Assembly: GCA_036339585.1 (NCBI GenBank)
Contig: JAYZAS010000001.1
Location: 124,001 to 188,000, forward strand
DNA: 64,000 nt
Source of the DNA: Pseudomonadota bacterium
Lineage (GTDB): Bacteria; Pseudomonadota; Alphaproteobacteria; UBA8366
Direction: 5' to 3'
Each line of letters starts with the position of its first letter. The stretch's first letter is position 1. A program made the position numbers and the translations under genes. Positions 8,497 to 17,799 of the stretch are shown piece after piece. The notes under the pieces are model-generated. The model saw nothing but the letters and a program-made list of their open reading frames with translations. It had not been told where the DNA came from and did not search any database.

Positions 8497-9345
8497 CTAA
8501 ATCACCCGCACGGCGCCTCCATCCGTCGCAATGCACTGACCAGTGACATAGCTGCCCCGAGGTGATGCAAGAAAATAGATCGCTTCTGCCACCTCTTCTG
8601 CCGTTCCTAATCGCTGAAGAGGGACATTTTGTGTCCGTGGTAGAAAGTATTCATCTTCACTCATACCTTTGCCCCAACGTTGATACGCGCTCATCAGATT
8701 TGGTGTAACTATCCCACCGACGGATACGATATTAATACGAATATTCTCGGGTCCAAGCTCGAGCGATAGCCCTTGGGTCCAATTCATACATGCTGCCCAA
8801 GCTATTGCTGATGTAGCTGTGCGTGGCCCCGGCTGAATACCTTTTGTAGAGGTGATGTTCACAATGCTTCCTGATTGCGCTTTTCTCATCCAGGGAAGTG
8901 CTGATTGGGTTACACGCAACATTCCAAAAAATTTACGCTCAAAGGCAACTTGAAATTCTGTTTCGCCCATTTCAGAAAACCGGCTGGTGGGCAAGTAAGA
9001 AGCCCCAACAGGGTCTTCCGATAAAACTGGGCGAACAATCTTATCACTTTTATGTTGTTCGGACTCGCCCGCATTATTGACAAGCATATCTATTCGTCCG
9101 AACGTCTTGCCAACTTCAGCAGTAAATGAATCCACCGATTTCCGGTCCATAATGTCAGCCACAATAGGCAAAACCGTCGCGCCATATCGTTCCCGCAATT
9201 CTTTCGCTGCACGATCAAGAGTGTCGGCGGTGCGCCCGCACATAGCAATTGCCGCACCCTCTTTTGCAAATAATTCGACTGCGGCTCGGCCAATGCCTTT
9301 ACTACCTCCGGTCAATACCAAGATTTTTCCGTTGAGTTCTCCCAT
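8497..9345 (-). CDS. Short-chain dehydrogenase/reductase-like protein, atypical active site
   Basis: This 282-residue protein has the classical SDR Rossmann start TGGSKGIGRA (about residues 13-22) and the structural motif NNAGE near residue 90. The catalytic serine segment is ITSTKG near residue 164. Where most SDRs have Y-x-x-x-K, the aligned segment reads SAIAWAAC, so both the tyrosine and the lysine appear replaced. The C-terminus has the usual YVTGQCIATDGGA. A nucleotide cofactor is likely bound, but normal oxidoreductase chemistry is doubtful. It lies 163 bp upstream of the UGSC pair on the same strand. Its start has the ribosome binding site GAGAGGAAC. Confidence 0.85.
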   Translation of the reverse strand: MGELNGKILVLTGGSKGIGRAAVELFAKEGAAIAMCGRTADTLDRAAKELRERYGATVLPIVADIMDRKSVDSFTAEVGKTFGRIDMLVNNAGESEQHKSDKIVRPVLSEDPVGASYLPTSRFSEMGETEFQVAFERKFFGMLRVTQSALPWMRKAQSGSIVNITSTKGIQPGPRTATSAIAWAACMNWTQGLSLELGPENIRINIVSVGGIVTPNLMSAYQRWGKGMSEDEYFLPRTQNVPLQRLGTAEEVAEAIYFLASPRGSYVTGQCIATDGGAVRVI

Positions 9346-9414
9346 ACGTTCCTCTCGATTTAGTTTCAGGTTTTATGTCATAATCAAATTGTTTGGAAAA
9401 CCTAGAAGGTTGAT

Positions 9415-9798
9415 ATGAATCCACAGCGCTTAGCTCCATGGGTTACGCTTTTTGCAGCATTATTGCTGTTCATGCAGTTCGTGTGGCTCATGCATTTAGC
9501 CGTTATATCCGGTGGCAAATACGTGTTCCGAGAGATCTATTGCGGCGCGATAATATTGCCAATGTGGCTTTTTGCCCGTGCAGGGTGGGGCCTTCTTTGT
9601 GGACATACGAATAAAAAGAATTGTTTGCGTGCGGGATCCATAATCTCAATATTGATTGGTCTCGGGCTCATGATGTTTGGTTCAATGACCTCAATTGCAG
9701 TAACTTTGACCACCTTGTTCTGTTTTTTTGCAGCAATTACGGGATGCCTTGCTTTGATATTAATGACGCGGGAACCCAGAAAAGAAAATAATAAATGA
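9415..9798 (+). CDS. Small integral membrane protein of unknown function
   Basis: A 127-residue protein I do not recognise. Four hydrophobic segments can be seen, at about residues 8-32 (TLFAALLLFMQFVWLMHLAVI), 42-58, 72-92 and 95-113, with a basic, charged C-terminal tail (REPRKENNK). It therefore looks like a four-pass inner membrane protein. Its stop overlaps the ATG of the following dioxygenase gene by 4 bp (ATGA), which supports it being a real translated gene. It is divergent from the SDR gene at 8497-9345, and the shared 69 bp gap must hold any promoters. Confidence 0.65.
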   Translation: MNPQRLAPWVTLFAALLLFMQFVWLMHLAVISGGKYVFREIYCGAIILPMWLFARAGWGLLCGHTNKKNCLRAGSIISILIGLGLMMFGSMTSIAVTLTTLFCFFAAITGCLALILMTREPRKENNK

Positions 9799-10652
9799 GT
9801 GTTACAATTACTCAATTGCATCCGAAATTCGCGGCACGAATTGAAGGAATTAATATTGCGGGCCATGTGTCAGAAACTGATTTTACCGATGTCAGAACCG
9901 CATTTGAAAAGTATTCCGTAATCGTAATTCACGATCAGGATATTGATGACGAACAACAAATGGAATTCTCAAAACGCTTCGGCGACTTGGAGATGATGGC
10001 GCCGCACCTAGGGAATGATGGGAAACCACGCCATGTCTCTGTGATGCATAATGAGGATAGAACTGGGAAGATCATTCCACCGGATGATGAGCGTATGATC
10101 TATCAATCGGCAAATATGATCTGGCACTCGGATAGCTCCTTTAAAATCGTGCCATCGCTTTGTTCGATGCTTCACGCACGTGTACTTCCTCCGAAAGGAG
10201 GTGAAACCGAGTTTGCAAGCATGAGGGCTGCTTACGATTCTCTGGAACCAGACATGAAAAATTACCTTGAAAACAAGGTAGCAATTCACGACTTCGCAAA
10301 TACACGCAAAATGGTTGGAGGACAACTCTCCGACTGGCAAAAAAAGAACCTTCCGCCGGTGCGTCAGGCCCTCATCCGAAAAAATCCTGTCACAAATCGC
10401 AAGGCAATGTTCATTGGAGGACACGCAACTTCTATCGAAGGAATGGATGAAGAAAATGGAAAATCACTTCTCGCCCAATTGCTAAAGCATGCAACACAAA
10501 AAACATTTGTTTATTCCCATCATTGGAAAGTGGGAGACCTAGTCATATGGGACAATAGGGCCGTGCTACATCGCGGTCGAACTTGGGACATCGCGAATTA
10601 TAAAAGGATTTTGCACCGTACAACCGTCGCTGGCGACGGTCCCACCGTTTAG
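9795..10652 (+). CDS. TauD/TfdA family Fe(II)/2-oxoglutarate-dependent dioxygenase
   Basis: This 285-residue protein has the family layout: an N-terminal ITQLHPKFAARIEGINI strand, the metal-binding H-x-D in IWHSDSSF near residue 110, and the distal metal and 2-oxoglutarate segment LVIWDNRAVLHRGRTWD near residues 251-267, followed by RILHRTT. These enzymes hydroxylate small substrates such as sulfonates, phenoxyacetates or other carboxylates while decarboxylating 2-oxoglutarate. The substrate is not predictable here. It is translationally coupled to the small membrane protein upstream and converges with the GST gene, with which it overlaps by 4 bp at the stop codons. Confidence 0.92.
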   Translation: MSVTITQLHPKFAARIEGINIAGHVSETDFTDVRTAFEKYSVIVIHDQDIDDEQQMEFSKRFGDLEMMAPHLGNDGKPRHVSVMHNEDRTGKIIPPDDERMIYQSANMIWHSDSSFKIVPSLCSMLHARVLPPKGGETEFASMRAAYDSLEPDMKNYLENKVAIHDFANTRKMVGGQLSDWQKKNLPPVRQALIRKNPVTNRKAMFIGGHATSIEGMDEENGKSLLAQLLKHATQKTFVYSHHWKVGDLVIWDNRAVLHRGRTWDIANYKRILHRTTVAGDGPTV

Positions 10653-11320
10653 CCTTCAATGTGCATAGATGGATCAGAAATAACGGCAAACGATGGACGC
10701 TTTTTAATATCAGCGTAATATCGCTCCAGGTTTTGCATTTCAGGGCGCTTTATATCCAATAGATTCCAGCGATGGCAGCGTATTGTCATAGGTATGTCAG
10801 CCATTGTCCAATGATCCGCCGCTAGAAATCTTGTTTCCGCAAGCTGTTTCTCGATAATGTTAAATTGTTCGATTAACTTAAGCCGCATCTCATCAGCCTT
10901 GGCAGCGCTGCGCTCGCTCGCTGGTAATCGTATGAGATGCATCACCAAGTCATGCATTGGAGGGATGAGTTGATTATTCTCCCACATTAGCCAACGAGCA
11001 GCAGAAGCAAAAAGCCTCGTATCGTTATTATAAAATAGTACGGGATCATACTGCATACCTAGATACTGTATTATTGCGTTCGATTCCCAGAGCACGTAGC
11101 CATTATCATTTATAGTAGGCACTGTGCCGTTTGGATTCATCTGACGGTATTCCAATGTATTTACGATACCGAACGGTGTCCCACCTTTTGCAACGGACCC
11201 ATTGGGACCCATAGTTGCGCTAGCAAGCACATATTCATACTCAATGCCGAGCTCCGCCAATGCCAACATAACTTTTTGGGTCCGGGCTGAGCTTGGGCGC
11301 CCCCATAGCTTGAACTTCAT
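10649..11320 (-). CDS. Glutathione S-transferase family protein
   Basis: The start at 11320 is chosen because GGAGG lies 6 nt upstream; an in-frame ATG at 11335 lacks such a site. The 223-residue protein starts with a thioredoxin-like GST domain (KLWGRPSSARTQKVMLALAELGI, with NGTVPTI and WESNAIIQYLG in the glutathione site). The alpha-helical C-terminal domain includes LAADHWTMADIPM. Glutathione conjugation or a related thiol transfer is the usual role. The conserved SSARTQ in place of a catalytic Tyr suggests a beta- or theta-like, Ser or Cys type enzyme. Nothing adjacent fixes its substrate. Confidence 0.88.
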   Translation of the reverse strand: MKFKLWGRPSSARTQKVMLALAELGIEYEYVLASATMGPNGSVAKGGTPFGIVNTLEYRQMNPNGTVPTINDNGYVLWESNAIIQYLGMQYDPVLFYNNDTRLFASAARWLMWENNQLIPPMHDLVMHLIRLPASERSAAKADEMRLKLIEQFNIIEKQLAETRFLAADHWTMADIPMTIRCHRWNLLDIKRPEMQNLERYYADIKKRPSFAVISDPSMHIEG

Positions 11321-11747
11321 GAAAGCCTCCGTCATTTGAACTTGGACATTATCAACGCAATGAGAATGTCACCAACAACAGCGCGTTATTTTCAAAACTA
11401 TTTTCTGAAAGGTCGCCACGTCAACATTTCAAGAAATCTTATTTCACTTTACGACGTTTGGAATATGTTGGTTTGCAGGATGAGGATTAATGTAGGAACA
11501 AAAACCTACCGTTATAATAATCGCGTTGAAAGTGAAGTATGTACACCAAGTTGCCCAAGATATCATTCGTCAATAGTACTCGTTGCCTAGCATTATGTGG
11601 GATTTAGGCTATGTGGGGCAAATAAAATTCAATTCACAGCACTCCGAGGCAATTATCTCGGGCATCTATTGCGGGAGTTGTATTGATTGACTTTACCTAA
11701 GAAATTAGTTCAGATTCTTAGTTGAGATAATTTTTGAGGAGGTGGCT
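11321..11747. other. Intergenic region with no recognised gene
   Basis: This stretch separates the GST gene from the amidohydrolase gene, which diverge from it. An 84-codon ORF at 11336-11590 has no ribosome binding site or recognisable domain. A short hairpin CCGAG/CTCGG lies near 11645-11662. A TTGACT hexamer near 11687 could be a -35 element for the amidohydrolase gene, but no good -10 follows at the proper distance. The ribosome binding site GAGGAGG at 11736-11742 belongs to the next gene. Confidence 0.5.
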
Positions 11748-12680
11748 ATGGGAAGAGAGATCCGTGTTGCAGCAGCTCAAATGGGCCCAAATCAACCAAC
11801 AGATAAACGATCAGTCATCATCGACCGAATGATAAATTTGATTGAAAAAGGCGCGGCTGAGAAGGCTAACCTCGTGGTATTTCCTGAACTTGCCTTCACT
11901 ACCTTTTTTCCTCGATATCTCATTGAAGATGAGGCAGTACTAGATAAATATTTTGAAATCGATATGCCTAACAAGGATAATGAGAACCTGTTCAGGGTGG
12001 CGAAAGATGCAAAAGTTGGGTTTTATGTGGGCTATGCCGAATTGAGTGTCGAGAGAAATACTAAGCGCCGATACAATACTGCTATTTTAGTGAGCCCTGA
12101 AGGTCATATCATCAATAAGTATAGAAAAATTCACCTACCAGGGACCCCTTCTCCTGTGCAGGGATATGCTCGGCAGCAGCTCGAAAAAAAATATTTTTCT
12201 ATTGGGAATTTAGGCTTTCCAGTCGTAGAGGCTTTCGGGGCAAAAATTGGGATGGCTATATGTAATGATCGTCGCTGGCCCGAGACTTTCAGAGTCCTTG
12301 CTCTTAAAGGTGCAGAAATTGTTCTGATCGGCTACAATTCTGTCGCATTGAATAGGCACACTGGAGAAAATGAGGAAGAGCTCTACACGTATCATAGTAA
12401 TCTTACGGTCCAAGCCGGTGCTTATCAAAATGCGAATTGGGTAGTATCTGTCGCAAAGGCGGGTACTGAGGACGGTTCGCCGATGGTTGGCTCAAGCGTC
12501 ATCGTTGACCCTAACGGAAAACTCGCCGCACAAACAAAGACGCTCGCCGACGAGATTGTTACGCACACGGTTGACCTTGATGCCGCTGAGGAGTCTAGAC
12601 GCTTAATGTTTAATTTCGAAAAAAATCGGCGCATAGAAGAGTATGGAATTATTGCAACACAGCGCGGTGCAAATAAATAA
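11748..12680 (+). CDS. Nitrilase-superfamily amidohydrolase, N-carbamoyl-D-amino acid hydrolase-like
   Basis: The nitrilase-superfamily triad is visible: Glu in NLVVFPELAFTTFFPRY (about residue 45), Lys in YRKIHLPG (about 126) and Cys in IGMAICNDRRWPET (about 170). The region PRYLIEDE, the loop PGTPSPVQGYARQQLEKKYF and the NDRRWPETFR segment are characteristic of N-carbamoyl-D-amino acid amidohydrolases, which split carbamoyl amino acids to the amino acid, CO2 and ammonia. Length, about 310 residues, agrees. The ATG at 11748 follows GAGGAGG by 5 nt, so it is preferred over the GTG at 11742. No hydantoinase gene is nearby, so the in vivo substrate could be another N-carbamoyl compound. Confidence 0.85.
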   Translation: MGREIRVAAAQMGPNQPTDKRSVIIDRMINLIEKGAAEKANLVVFPELAFTTFFPRYLIEDEAVLDKYFEIDMPNKDNENLFRVAKDAKVGFYVGYAELSVERNTKRRYNTAILVSPEGHIINKYRKIHLPGTPSPVQGYARQQLEKKYFSIGNLGFPVVEAFGAKIGMAICNDRRWPETFRVLALKGAEIVLIGYNSVALNRHTGENEEELYTYHSNLTVQAGAYQNANWVVSVAKAGTEDGSPMVGSSVIVDPNGKLAAQTKTLADEIVTHTVDLDAAEESRRLMFNFEKNRRIEEYGIIATQRGANK

Positions 12681-13025
12681 AAGTTATTATTCTTATTCCC
12701 CAGAAAATAGAGAAGAATTTTAGATATTTTTTAATCCCAACTATTTTTTATTATTTTGTTCTTGGGTTTTAGCACTCATGCCTAATCTTCTTGGCATGAT
12801 GTCAGGCCTTCGGAGGCATTCTTCCAGACCGATTCTTCAAATGGCCAATGATCTACTGATTATAAGAGTGGTCAGGGACGTCTCCGCCAATTGTTCTTAA
12901 TATCGCAGGATTGCATTTATTAGGGCTGATTTAAACAAGCCATAAGAAAGAAGAACGCCCGCATCTATGCAGGCGGAACTGCTTGAGTTAGGCTTACTCG
13001 AAGTTTTCAACAAAGGAGAGCCGTC
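12681..13025. other. Intergenic region with minor hairpins
   Basis: No gene is visible between the amidohydrolase and the CoA-transferase. Two small inverted repeats occur: ATGCC/GGCAT near 12779-12798 and GCCCGCAT/ATGCAGGC near 12958-12975. Neither is followed by a T-run, so neither is a good intrinsic terminator. AAAGGAGAG near 13013 is the ribosome binding site for the next gene. Confidence 0.45.
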
Positions 13026-14243
13026 ATGTCTAACCCGCTTCATGCATCAGCTGCAAAAAACGACTTACCGATGTCCGATCTTGTTGTGCTCGATTTGACA
13101 CGCGCCCGCGCCGGGCCCACTTGCGTTCGTATGCTAGCTGATTGGGGGGCGCACGTTATAAAAGTTGAAGCCACAGCCAAGGCGGACCCACGCATGAAAG
13201 GCCAGAATACTCAACGAAATCAACCCGACTTCTTTAACCTACATAGAAACAAGCGCAGTGTCACTTTGAACCTGAAAAAACCTGAGGGACACGCTATTTT
13301 TATGAAAATGGTTGCCAAAGCCGATATCATCGTTGAAAACTTCCGTGCCGATGTTAAGAATCGACTCAAGATTAGTTACCGAGAATGTGAAAAAATTAAC
13401 CCCAGAATTATTTATGGTTCAATCTCAGGCTTCGGGCAGACCGGTCCTTACGCTCCACGTCCGGGCGTGGACCAAATCGCCCAAGGCATGGGTGGTTTGC
13501 AATCAATTACCGGTGAAGCGGATCGAAGTCCGATGCGTGTGGGTATCCCAATTTGCGATTTGACCGCCGGCATGTATCTTGCCATCGGCGTGTTGACAGC
13601 CTTGCATGAGCGTCATCGCACTGGCAAGGGACGTTGGGTGCACACTTCACTTTTAGAAGCAATGATTGGCATGCTCGACTACCAGCTGGCTCGCTGGACT
13701 ATGGTTGGAGATCTACCGCCACAAGTTGGTAATGAGCACCCCATAAATGTACCTACTAATCTTTTCCCAACAAAAGACGGTCATGTGAACTTGGCAGCCG
13801 GCGGTGATCATATGTTTAAACGGTTTTGCAAAGCGCTTGACTGCGAAGAGTTATTAGAGGTCGAGAATTTTCGGACTAACGACCTCAGATTTAAGAATAG
13901 GATCGCTGTGAATGAAGCAGTCTCTGAGGTCACGAGGCGTTTTTCCACAGCAGAGGTGGTGGAAAAATTGAATGAGATTGGTGTACCCTGCGGCCCACAG
14001 TACAATATTGCAGAGCTAGTCGAAGATCCGCAGGTAAAGCACCTTGGTGTTACTTGGAAAGTCGAACACCCAGAACTGGGCGAAACCGAAATTAATGGCA
14101 ATGCTATCAACATCCAGGGGCACGAAAAAGGTGCTCGGTTAAAGACACCAGAATACGGTGAATATAATGAGGAGGTACTTAAATCGCTAGGTTATGATGA
14201 TGAGGAAATAATTGAGTTACGCGATAGAGAAGTAATCGTTTGA
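13026..14243 (+). CDS. CaiB/BaiF family (type III) CoA-transferase
   Basis: This 405-residue protein has the family III CoA-transferase signature: VLDLTRARAGPTCVRMLADWGAHVIKVE near residues 20-47, RNKRSVTLNLKKPEG, and SISGFGQTGPYAPRPGVDQIAQGMGG near 137-162. It then has GRWVHTSLLEAMIGMLDYQ. Such enzymes move CoA between carboxylic acids through an aspartyl-CoA intermediate. Substrates range from carnitine to oxalate, formate and aromatic acids, and the sequence alone does not decide. An SDR-like gene follows 136 bp downstream on the same strand. The start is preceded by AAAGGAGAG. Confidence 0.92.
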   Translation: MSNPLHASAAKNDLPMSDLVVLDLTRARAGPTCVRMLADWGAHVIKVEATAKADPRMKGQNTQRNQPDFFNLHRNKRSVTLNLKKPEGHAIFMKMVAKADIIVENFRADVKNRLKISYRECEKINPRIIYGSISGFGQTGPYAPRPGVDQIAQGMGGLQSITGEADRSPMRVGIPICDLTAGMYLAIGVLTALHERHRTGKGRWVHTSLLEAMIGMLDYQLARWTMVGDLPPQVGNEHPINVPTNLFPTKDGHVNLAAGGDHMFKRFCKALDCEELLEVENFRTNDLRFKNRIAVNEAVSEVTRRFSTAEVVEKLNEIGVPCGPQYNIAELVEDPQVKHLGVTWKVEHPELGETEINGNAINIQGHEKGARLKTPEYGEYNEEVLKSLGYDDEEIIELRDREVIV

Positions 14244-14379
14244 GCCTCAGCAAGCCAAGCAGATTTAGACCTATATTATTGAAATTATTTTTTTCTGAGA
14301 ACAACCGAATTAGGTATCATTGAAACGTCTAAACCTAGGCCTTACGATAGTTTTGGTACTTTAGCGAAGGGTATAAAAA

Positions 14380-15120
14380 ATGAATAAACCGCTCACAGGG
14401 AAAGTTGCCCTACTTACAGGGGCGGTACGACGTTCTGGCCGCGACGCAGCCATTCGTCTTGCTGAAGATGGTGCCAAAATTGTTATTAATGCCAAAAACT
14501 CCAGAGCACTTGCCGAAAATGTTGTCGCTGAGATAAATGATGCTGGAGGCACAGCGATGGTTCATATGGCTGACATAACAGACGAAGCGCAGGTGGAAGA
14601 AATGATCGGTCATGTGGCTAGCGAGTATGGAGGTCTCGATATTCTAGTGAATAATGCAGCGAATAGAGGTCACAACAAAATAGTCGATATGTCGTTCACA
14701 GAATGGAAAGAGATCACATCTATAGTGTTAGATGGTTCTTTTCTTTGCACTCGATCAGCTGTGAAATATATGATTGACAAAAGATGGGGCCGCATAATTT
14801 TCCTAGGGGGTATAGGCCCCCACCTAGGGTACCCAGACCGATGTCATGTATCCACTAGCAAGATGGGATTGGTTGGACTTATGCATTGCCTGACCAATGA
14901 ACTAGCCGCTGATGGTATCACGGTAAATGTAGTTGCTCCTGGGCGTATTGGCGGCGAGAGAGCGCCCAGTGCCGGAGAACCCTCTGGAAATGTTCCCCCT
15001 GTGGGATTTGTTGGCGAGCCCACCGACGTCGGTCGGACCATCCAGTTTCTCTGTAGTCCGGATGCGCGATTTATTTCCGGTCAAACAATACACGTTAATG
15101 GGGGGGGCTTTTTAACCTAA
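14380..15120 (+). CDS. SDR family protein lacking the usual catalytic tyrosine
   Basis: A 246-residue protein with SDR fold motifs: LTGAVRRSGRDAA (a modified glycine-rich loop, about residues 12-24), MADITDEAQVEEMI, NNAANRG near 87 and RWGRIIFLGG. The segment matching Y-x-x-S-K is VSTSK in RCHVSTSKMGLVGLM, so the lysine is kept but tyrosine appears to be valine. The C-terminal FISGQTIHVNGGGFLT is standard. Most SDRs reduce ketones or oxidise alcohols with NAD(P); this one may have altered or no redox chemistry. It probably belongs with the upstream CoA-transferase. It converges with the MmgE/PrpD gene 3 bp away, with no terminator visible. Confidence 0.85.
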   Translation: MNKPLTGKVALLTGAVRRSGRDAAIRLAEDGAKIVINAKNSRALAENVVAEINDAGGTAMVHMADITDEAQVEEMIGHVASEYGGLDILVNNAANRGHNKIVDMSFTEWKEITSIVLDGSFLCTRSAVKYMIDKRWGRIIFLGGIGPHLGYPDRCHVSTSKMGLVGLMHCLTNELAADGITVNVVAPGRIGGERAPSAGEPSGNVPPVGFVGEPTDVGRTIQFLCSPDARFISGQTIHVNGGGFLT

Positions 15121-15123
15121 ATA

Positions 15124-16515
15124 TTATTCGGCTGCACAAATTAAATCTGCGCTCCCATTTTCTACGAGTGAAGAAAAAGTACGAATGCTATCGCACTCTT
15201 TGATAGCTTGAATCGCGTCGTACAATGCGTCTGCTTGCTCAGAGGGCAATACCCTTGCTGCACAAGTATGAAATTTGGCTCTCATTTTTTCTGCTGAAAT
15301 AGGATCAGAAGTTGAACGCCCTCGAGCGGCTTTTGTGGCTCGAACAACCACCGTACCGTCTTCTTTTTCAACACGCACCTCCGCACCAAAATGATCGTAA
15401 GATTCAGGATCCATATTCGGATGAGGTGCTGCTTTTAGCCGTCCCATAAGCAATCGCACTGTTGAATCATTGTATGCCTCGTTCTCAAAATGCTCGAGAA
15501 TAACTCGCCCCTCCAATAAGCATCGGGACACTACATACTGGACTGAAAATTTTGCATCGAGTACTCCCTGAGGATTGGGTTTATTGGTGTGTTTCAAACG
15601 ACGCGGATGTGTCCAAACATCCACGTGCTTGATTTCGTCAATAGGTATCTTTTCATCTTCGTAAAGCTCTATTGCAACGTCAGCAGCAGAATGTGTTGAG
15701 CCGCAACAGGGATATTGCTTAATAGCTATACCTGGGTCCAAAATGTCGAGAGGATCGCCAAAACCATCAAAGGCCTTATCGATATTGTAGTTGCCACTGC
15801 CATTGTATACCTCAAAAAACCCCTGACTATGTTCAAAGGCGTCAGGAGCCCCCATGAAACCGGCCTGGGCTAGGCACGCAGCCTGAATTCCATTACGACA
15901 GGCAAGTCCCGCATGAAGCGGTTTAGTCATAGTGCCAAAGTTAGACTTAATACCTGATGCCATTGAAGCTGCGATTGCTATCGCATTTTCAATTTGAGCC
16001 GGCGCCATTTTAAGGAGAGTGCAACATGCTGCTGTAGCGCCAAATGTCCCCATAGTAGAAGTAGGATGCCACCCCTTCTCATAATGGTGCATATGAACAG
16101 CTTTGCCTAACCGAGCTTGCGTCTCAAAACCGACTACGTACGCATGCATCACCTCTTTACCTGTCGCATTAGTATCTTCACCAAGTGCCAGAATTGCTGG
16201 GAACAAAACTGCCGATGGATGGCCACCCATCGAATTATTCATATCGTCAAAATCATGAGCATGCGAAGCTGTCCCATTTACAAGTGCCGCATCGAGAGCA
16301 CTCAGTCTATCCGCTTTACCATAAATGAGAGATTTACCCACTGACCCTCGCCCAAATACTTTGCGCGCAATCTCCGTGCACGGTTCATTTGAGCCCGCCA
16401 AAGTTACCGCAACGTAGTCGAGTAACCCGTATGTCACCCAACGATTTACTGCTTCGTTTAAAATATCCGGCCCTAGACTGCCAATACTTTCCGCAAATCT
16501 TTTAGCAAATCCCAT
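15124..16515 (-). CDS. MmgE/PrpD family protein
   Basis: This 463-residue protein has the MmgE/PrpD domain throughout: DYVAVTLAGSNEPC near residue 32, NGTASHAHDFDDMNNSMGGHPSAVLFPAILALGE near 84-117, and GWHPTSTMGTFGATAACCTLL near 147. It also has KQYPCCGSTHSAADVAIEL near 265. Known relatives are 2-methylcitrate dehydratase, cis-aconitate decarboxylase and isomerases of dicarboxylic acids. None of the methylcitrate cycle neighbours is here, so a more specific name is not justified. The start is preceded by AAGGGG. Confidence 0.9.
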   Translation of the reverse strand: MGFAKRFAESIGSLGPDILNEAVNRWVTYGLLDYVAVTLAGSNEPCTEIARKVFGRGSVGKSLIYGKADRLSALDAALVNGTASHAHDFDDMNNSMGGHPSAVLFPAILALGEDTNATGKEVMHAYVVGFETQARLGKAVHMHHYEKGWHPTSTMGTFGATAACCTLLKMAPAQIENAIAIAASMASGIKSNFGTMTKPLHAGLACRNGIQAACLAQAGFMGAPDAFEHSQGFFEVYNGSGNYNIDKAFDGFGDPLDILDPGIAIKQYPCCGSTHSAADVAIELYEDEKIPIDEIKHVDVWTHPRRLKHTNKPNPQGVLDAKFSVQYVVSRCLLEGRVILEHFENEAYNDSTVRLLMGRLKAAPHPNMDPESYDHFGAEVRVEKEDGTVVVRATKAARGRSTSDPISAEKMRAKFHTCAARVLPSEQADALYDAIQAIKECDSIRTFSSLVENGSADLICAAE

Positions 16516-16692
16516 AATTGCCCCTTTCTTGAAAGAAACTATGACACTATTCGGTTAAAGCCACCCAGTCACATGCTTATTTCAGCAACTTCTAAAACCA
16601 TGCCATATTAATCCCCGTCATGCACTCGCGATAGCAAAACCCACCGTGCCTTACCTAAGCCCTATTAAATAGATCCAGCAGAGCTGGTGCCA

Positions 16693-17580
16693 TCATAAAT
16701 GAGACCATGCCGCTTGAGGAGAAACACCTTTTATTTGTGCACGATGCATTCTGCGACGCTCGTTATTATTGAATGACTCTCGATAATGCATGCAACAACG
16801 ATTATCCCAGATTAGCAAATCACCCACCTGCCATTCGTGTCTACACGAAAATGAACTGGCATCACAGTGGTCCCAAAGCTTATCGAATAACTCTGTATCG
16901 GTTTCTCCAATAATATTTGATGCACCTGATTTCCGGCCTAAGAACAAAGCTCGTCTCTCCGTTTCTGGATGAGACACTACCAGAGGATGATGTGCACCGG
17001 GAGCTTTCTCGGGGTCTGTGTTGCCATCAAACTCCTCATAAATCTTGCGCACTTCACCAGCACTAGTGTACGTAGCGTCGTGCACGGCTGACTTTCCCCA
17101 AATTTTTCCTTTAATATCATTTGGCAGGTTTTCATAGACCTTATACATATCCATAAAATGAGTGCCGCCGCCAGCGCTTGGAATTTCCAAAGCGTAGAGC
17201 ATGCTCGCCGTTGGCGGGTTATCTATATATGACATATCTGTATGCCAAATTGCTTCACCGTTGCCCAAGCTACCAATAGGCTTTCCATCCTCTTTGATAT
17301 TAGAAATACAAGTTAACTCGGGAAATTCAGCCAGCCAGGTATTCCCGGACTTGTTGGGTGGAGAGTGTTCTGGCTCTCCAAAATACTCTGCTACGGCCAC
17401 AAGATTTCTATTGCTGAGTTGTTGGTTGCGAAAAAAAATAACCAAATGATCATACCAAGCTTCTAAAATGCTATGGATCGTATCATCTGATAATGGTTTA
17501 CTGAGGTCGATACCAACAATCTCAGCGCCTAATGGTGCATCCAAGGGGACGACCCTCATATCATCTTTTGTATTGCCCAT
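16693..17580 (-). CDS. TauD/TfdA family Fe(II)/2-oxoglutarate-dependent dioxygenase
   Basis: The start at 17580 (MGNTKDDMRVVPLD) is chosen because it follows AAGGGAGAATGG and matches the family's N-terminus; an open frame upstream to 17685 reads like non-coding sequence. The roughly 295-residue protein has VPLDAPLGAEIVGIDLSKPL, the metal ligands in IWHTDMSYID, GGGTHFMDMYKVYENLP, and the distal LLIWDNRCCMHYRES with RRRMHRAQIKG. It is more TauD-like than the enzyme at 9795. Sulfonates, ketoacids or small carboxylates are the usual substrates of this family, and none can be selected here. It is flanked by the MmgE/PrpD gene on the same strand, 177 bp away. Confidence 0.92.
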   Translation of the reverse strand: MGNTKDDMRVVPLDAPLGAEIVGIDLSKPLSDDTIHSILEAWYDHLVIFFRNQQLSNRNLVAVAEYFGEPEHSPPNKSGNTWLAEFPELTCISNIKEDGKPIGSLGNGEAIWHTDMSYIDNPPTASMLYALEIPSAGGGTHFMDMYKVYENLPNDIKGKIWGKSAVHDATYTSAGEVRKIYEEFDGNTDPEKAPGAHHPLVVSHPETERRALFLGRKSGASNIIGETDTELFDKLWDHCDASSFSCRHEWQVGDLLIWDNRCCMHYRESFNNNERRRMHRAQIKGVSPQAAWSHL

Positions 17581-17799
17581 TTTCCATTCTCCCTTAAACT
17601 CCTTGCGATTCTTCCTATTATAAGGACTACATTTTTGTATCAATAAAACCAGACCATGACATTTACAATCCTGCCAAATCATCATTGGCTTTGAGTGGGC
17701 AATATAACGGATTTTTTTGGTTAAAAACCAAATCTTGATGGTTCTGTGACTTACAGGTAGTACTTACGTATTTTGATGCCACTTATTTTCGGAGAGGCG

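Noticed and set aside
12958-12975. Hairpin GCCCGCAT/ATGCAGGC between the amidohydrolase and CoA-transferase genes.
   Set aside because: No T-run follows, so it is not called as a terminator.
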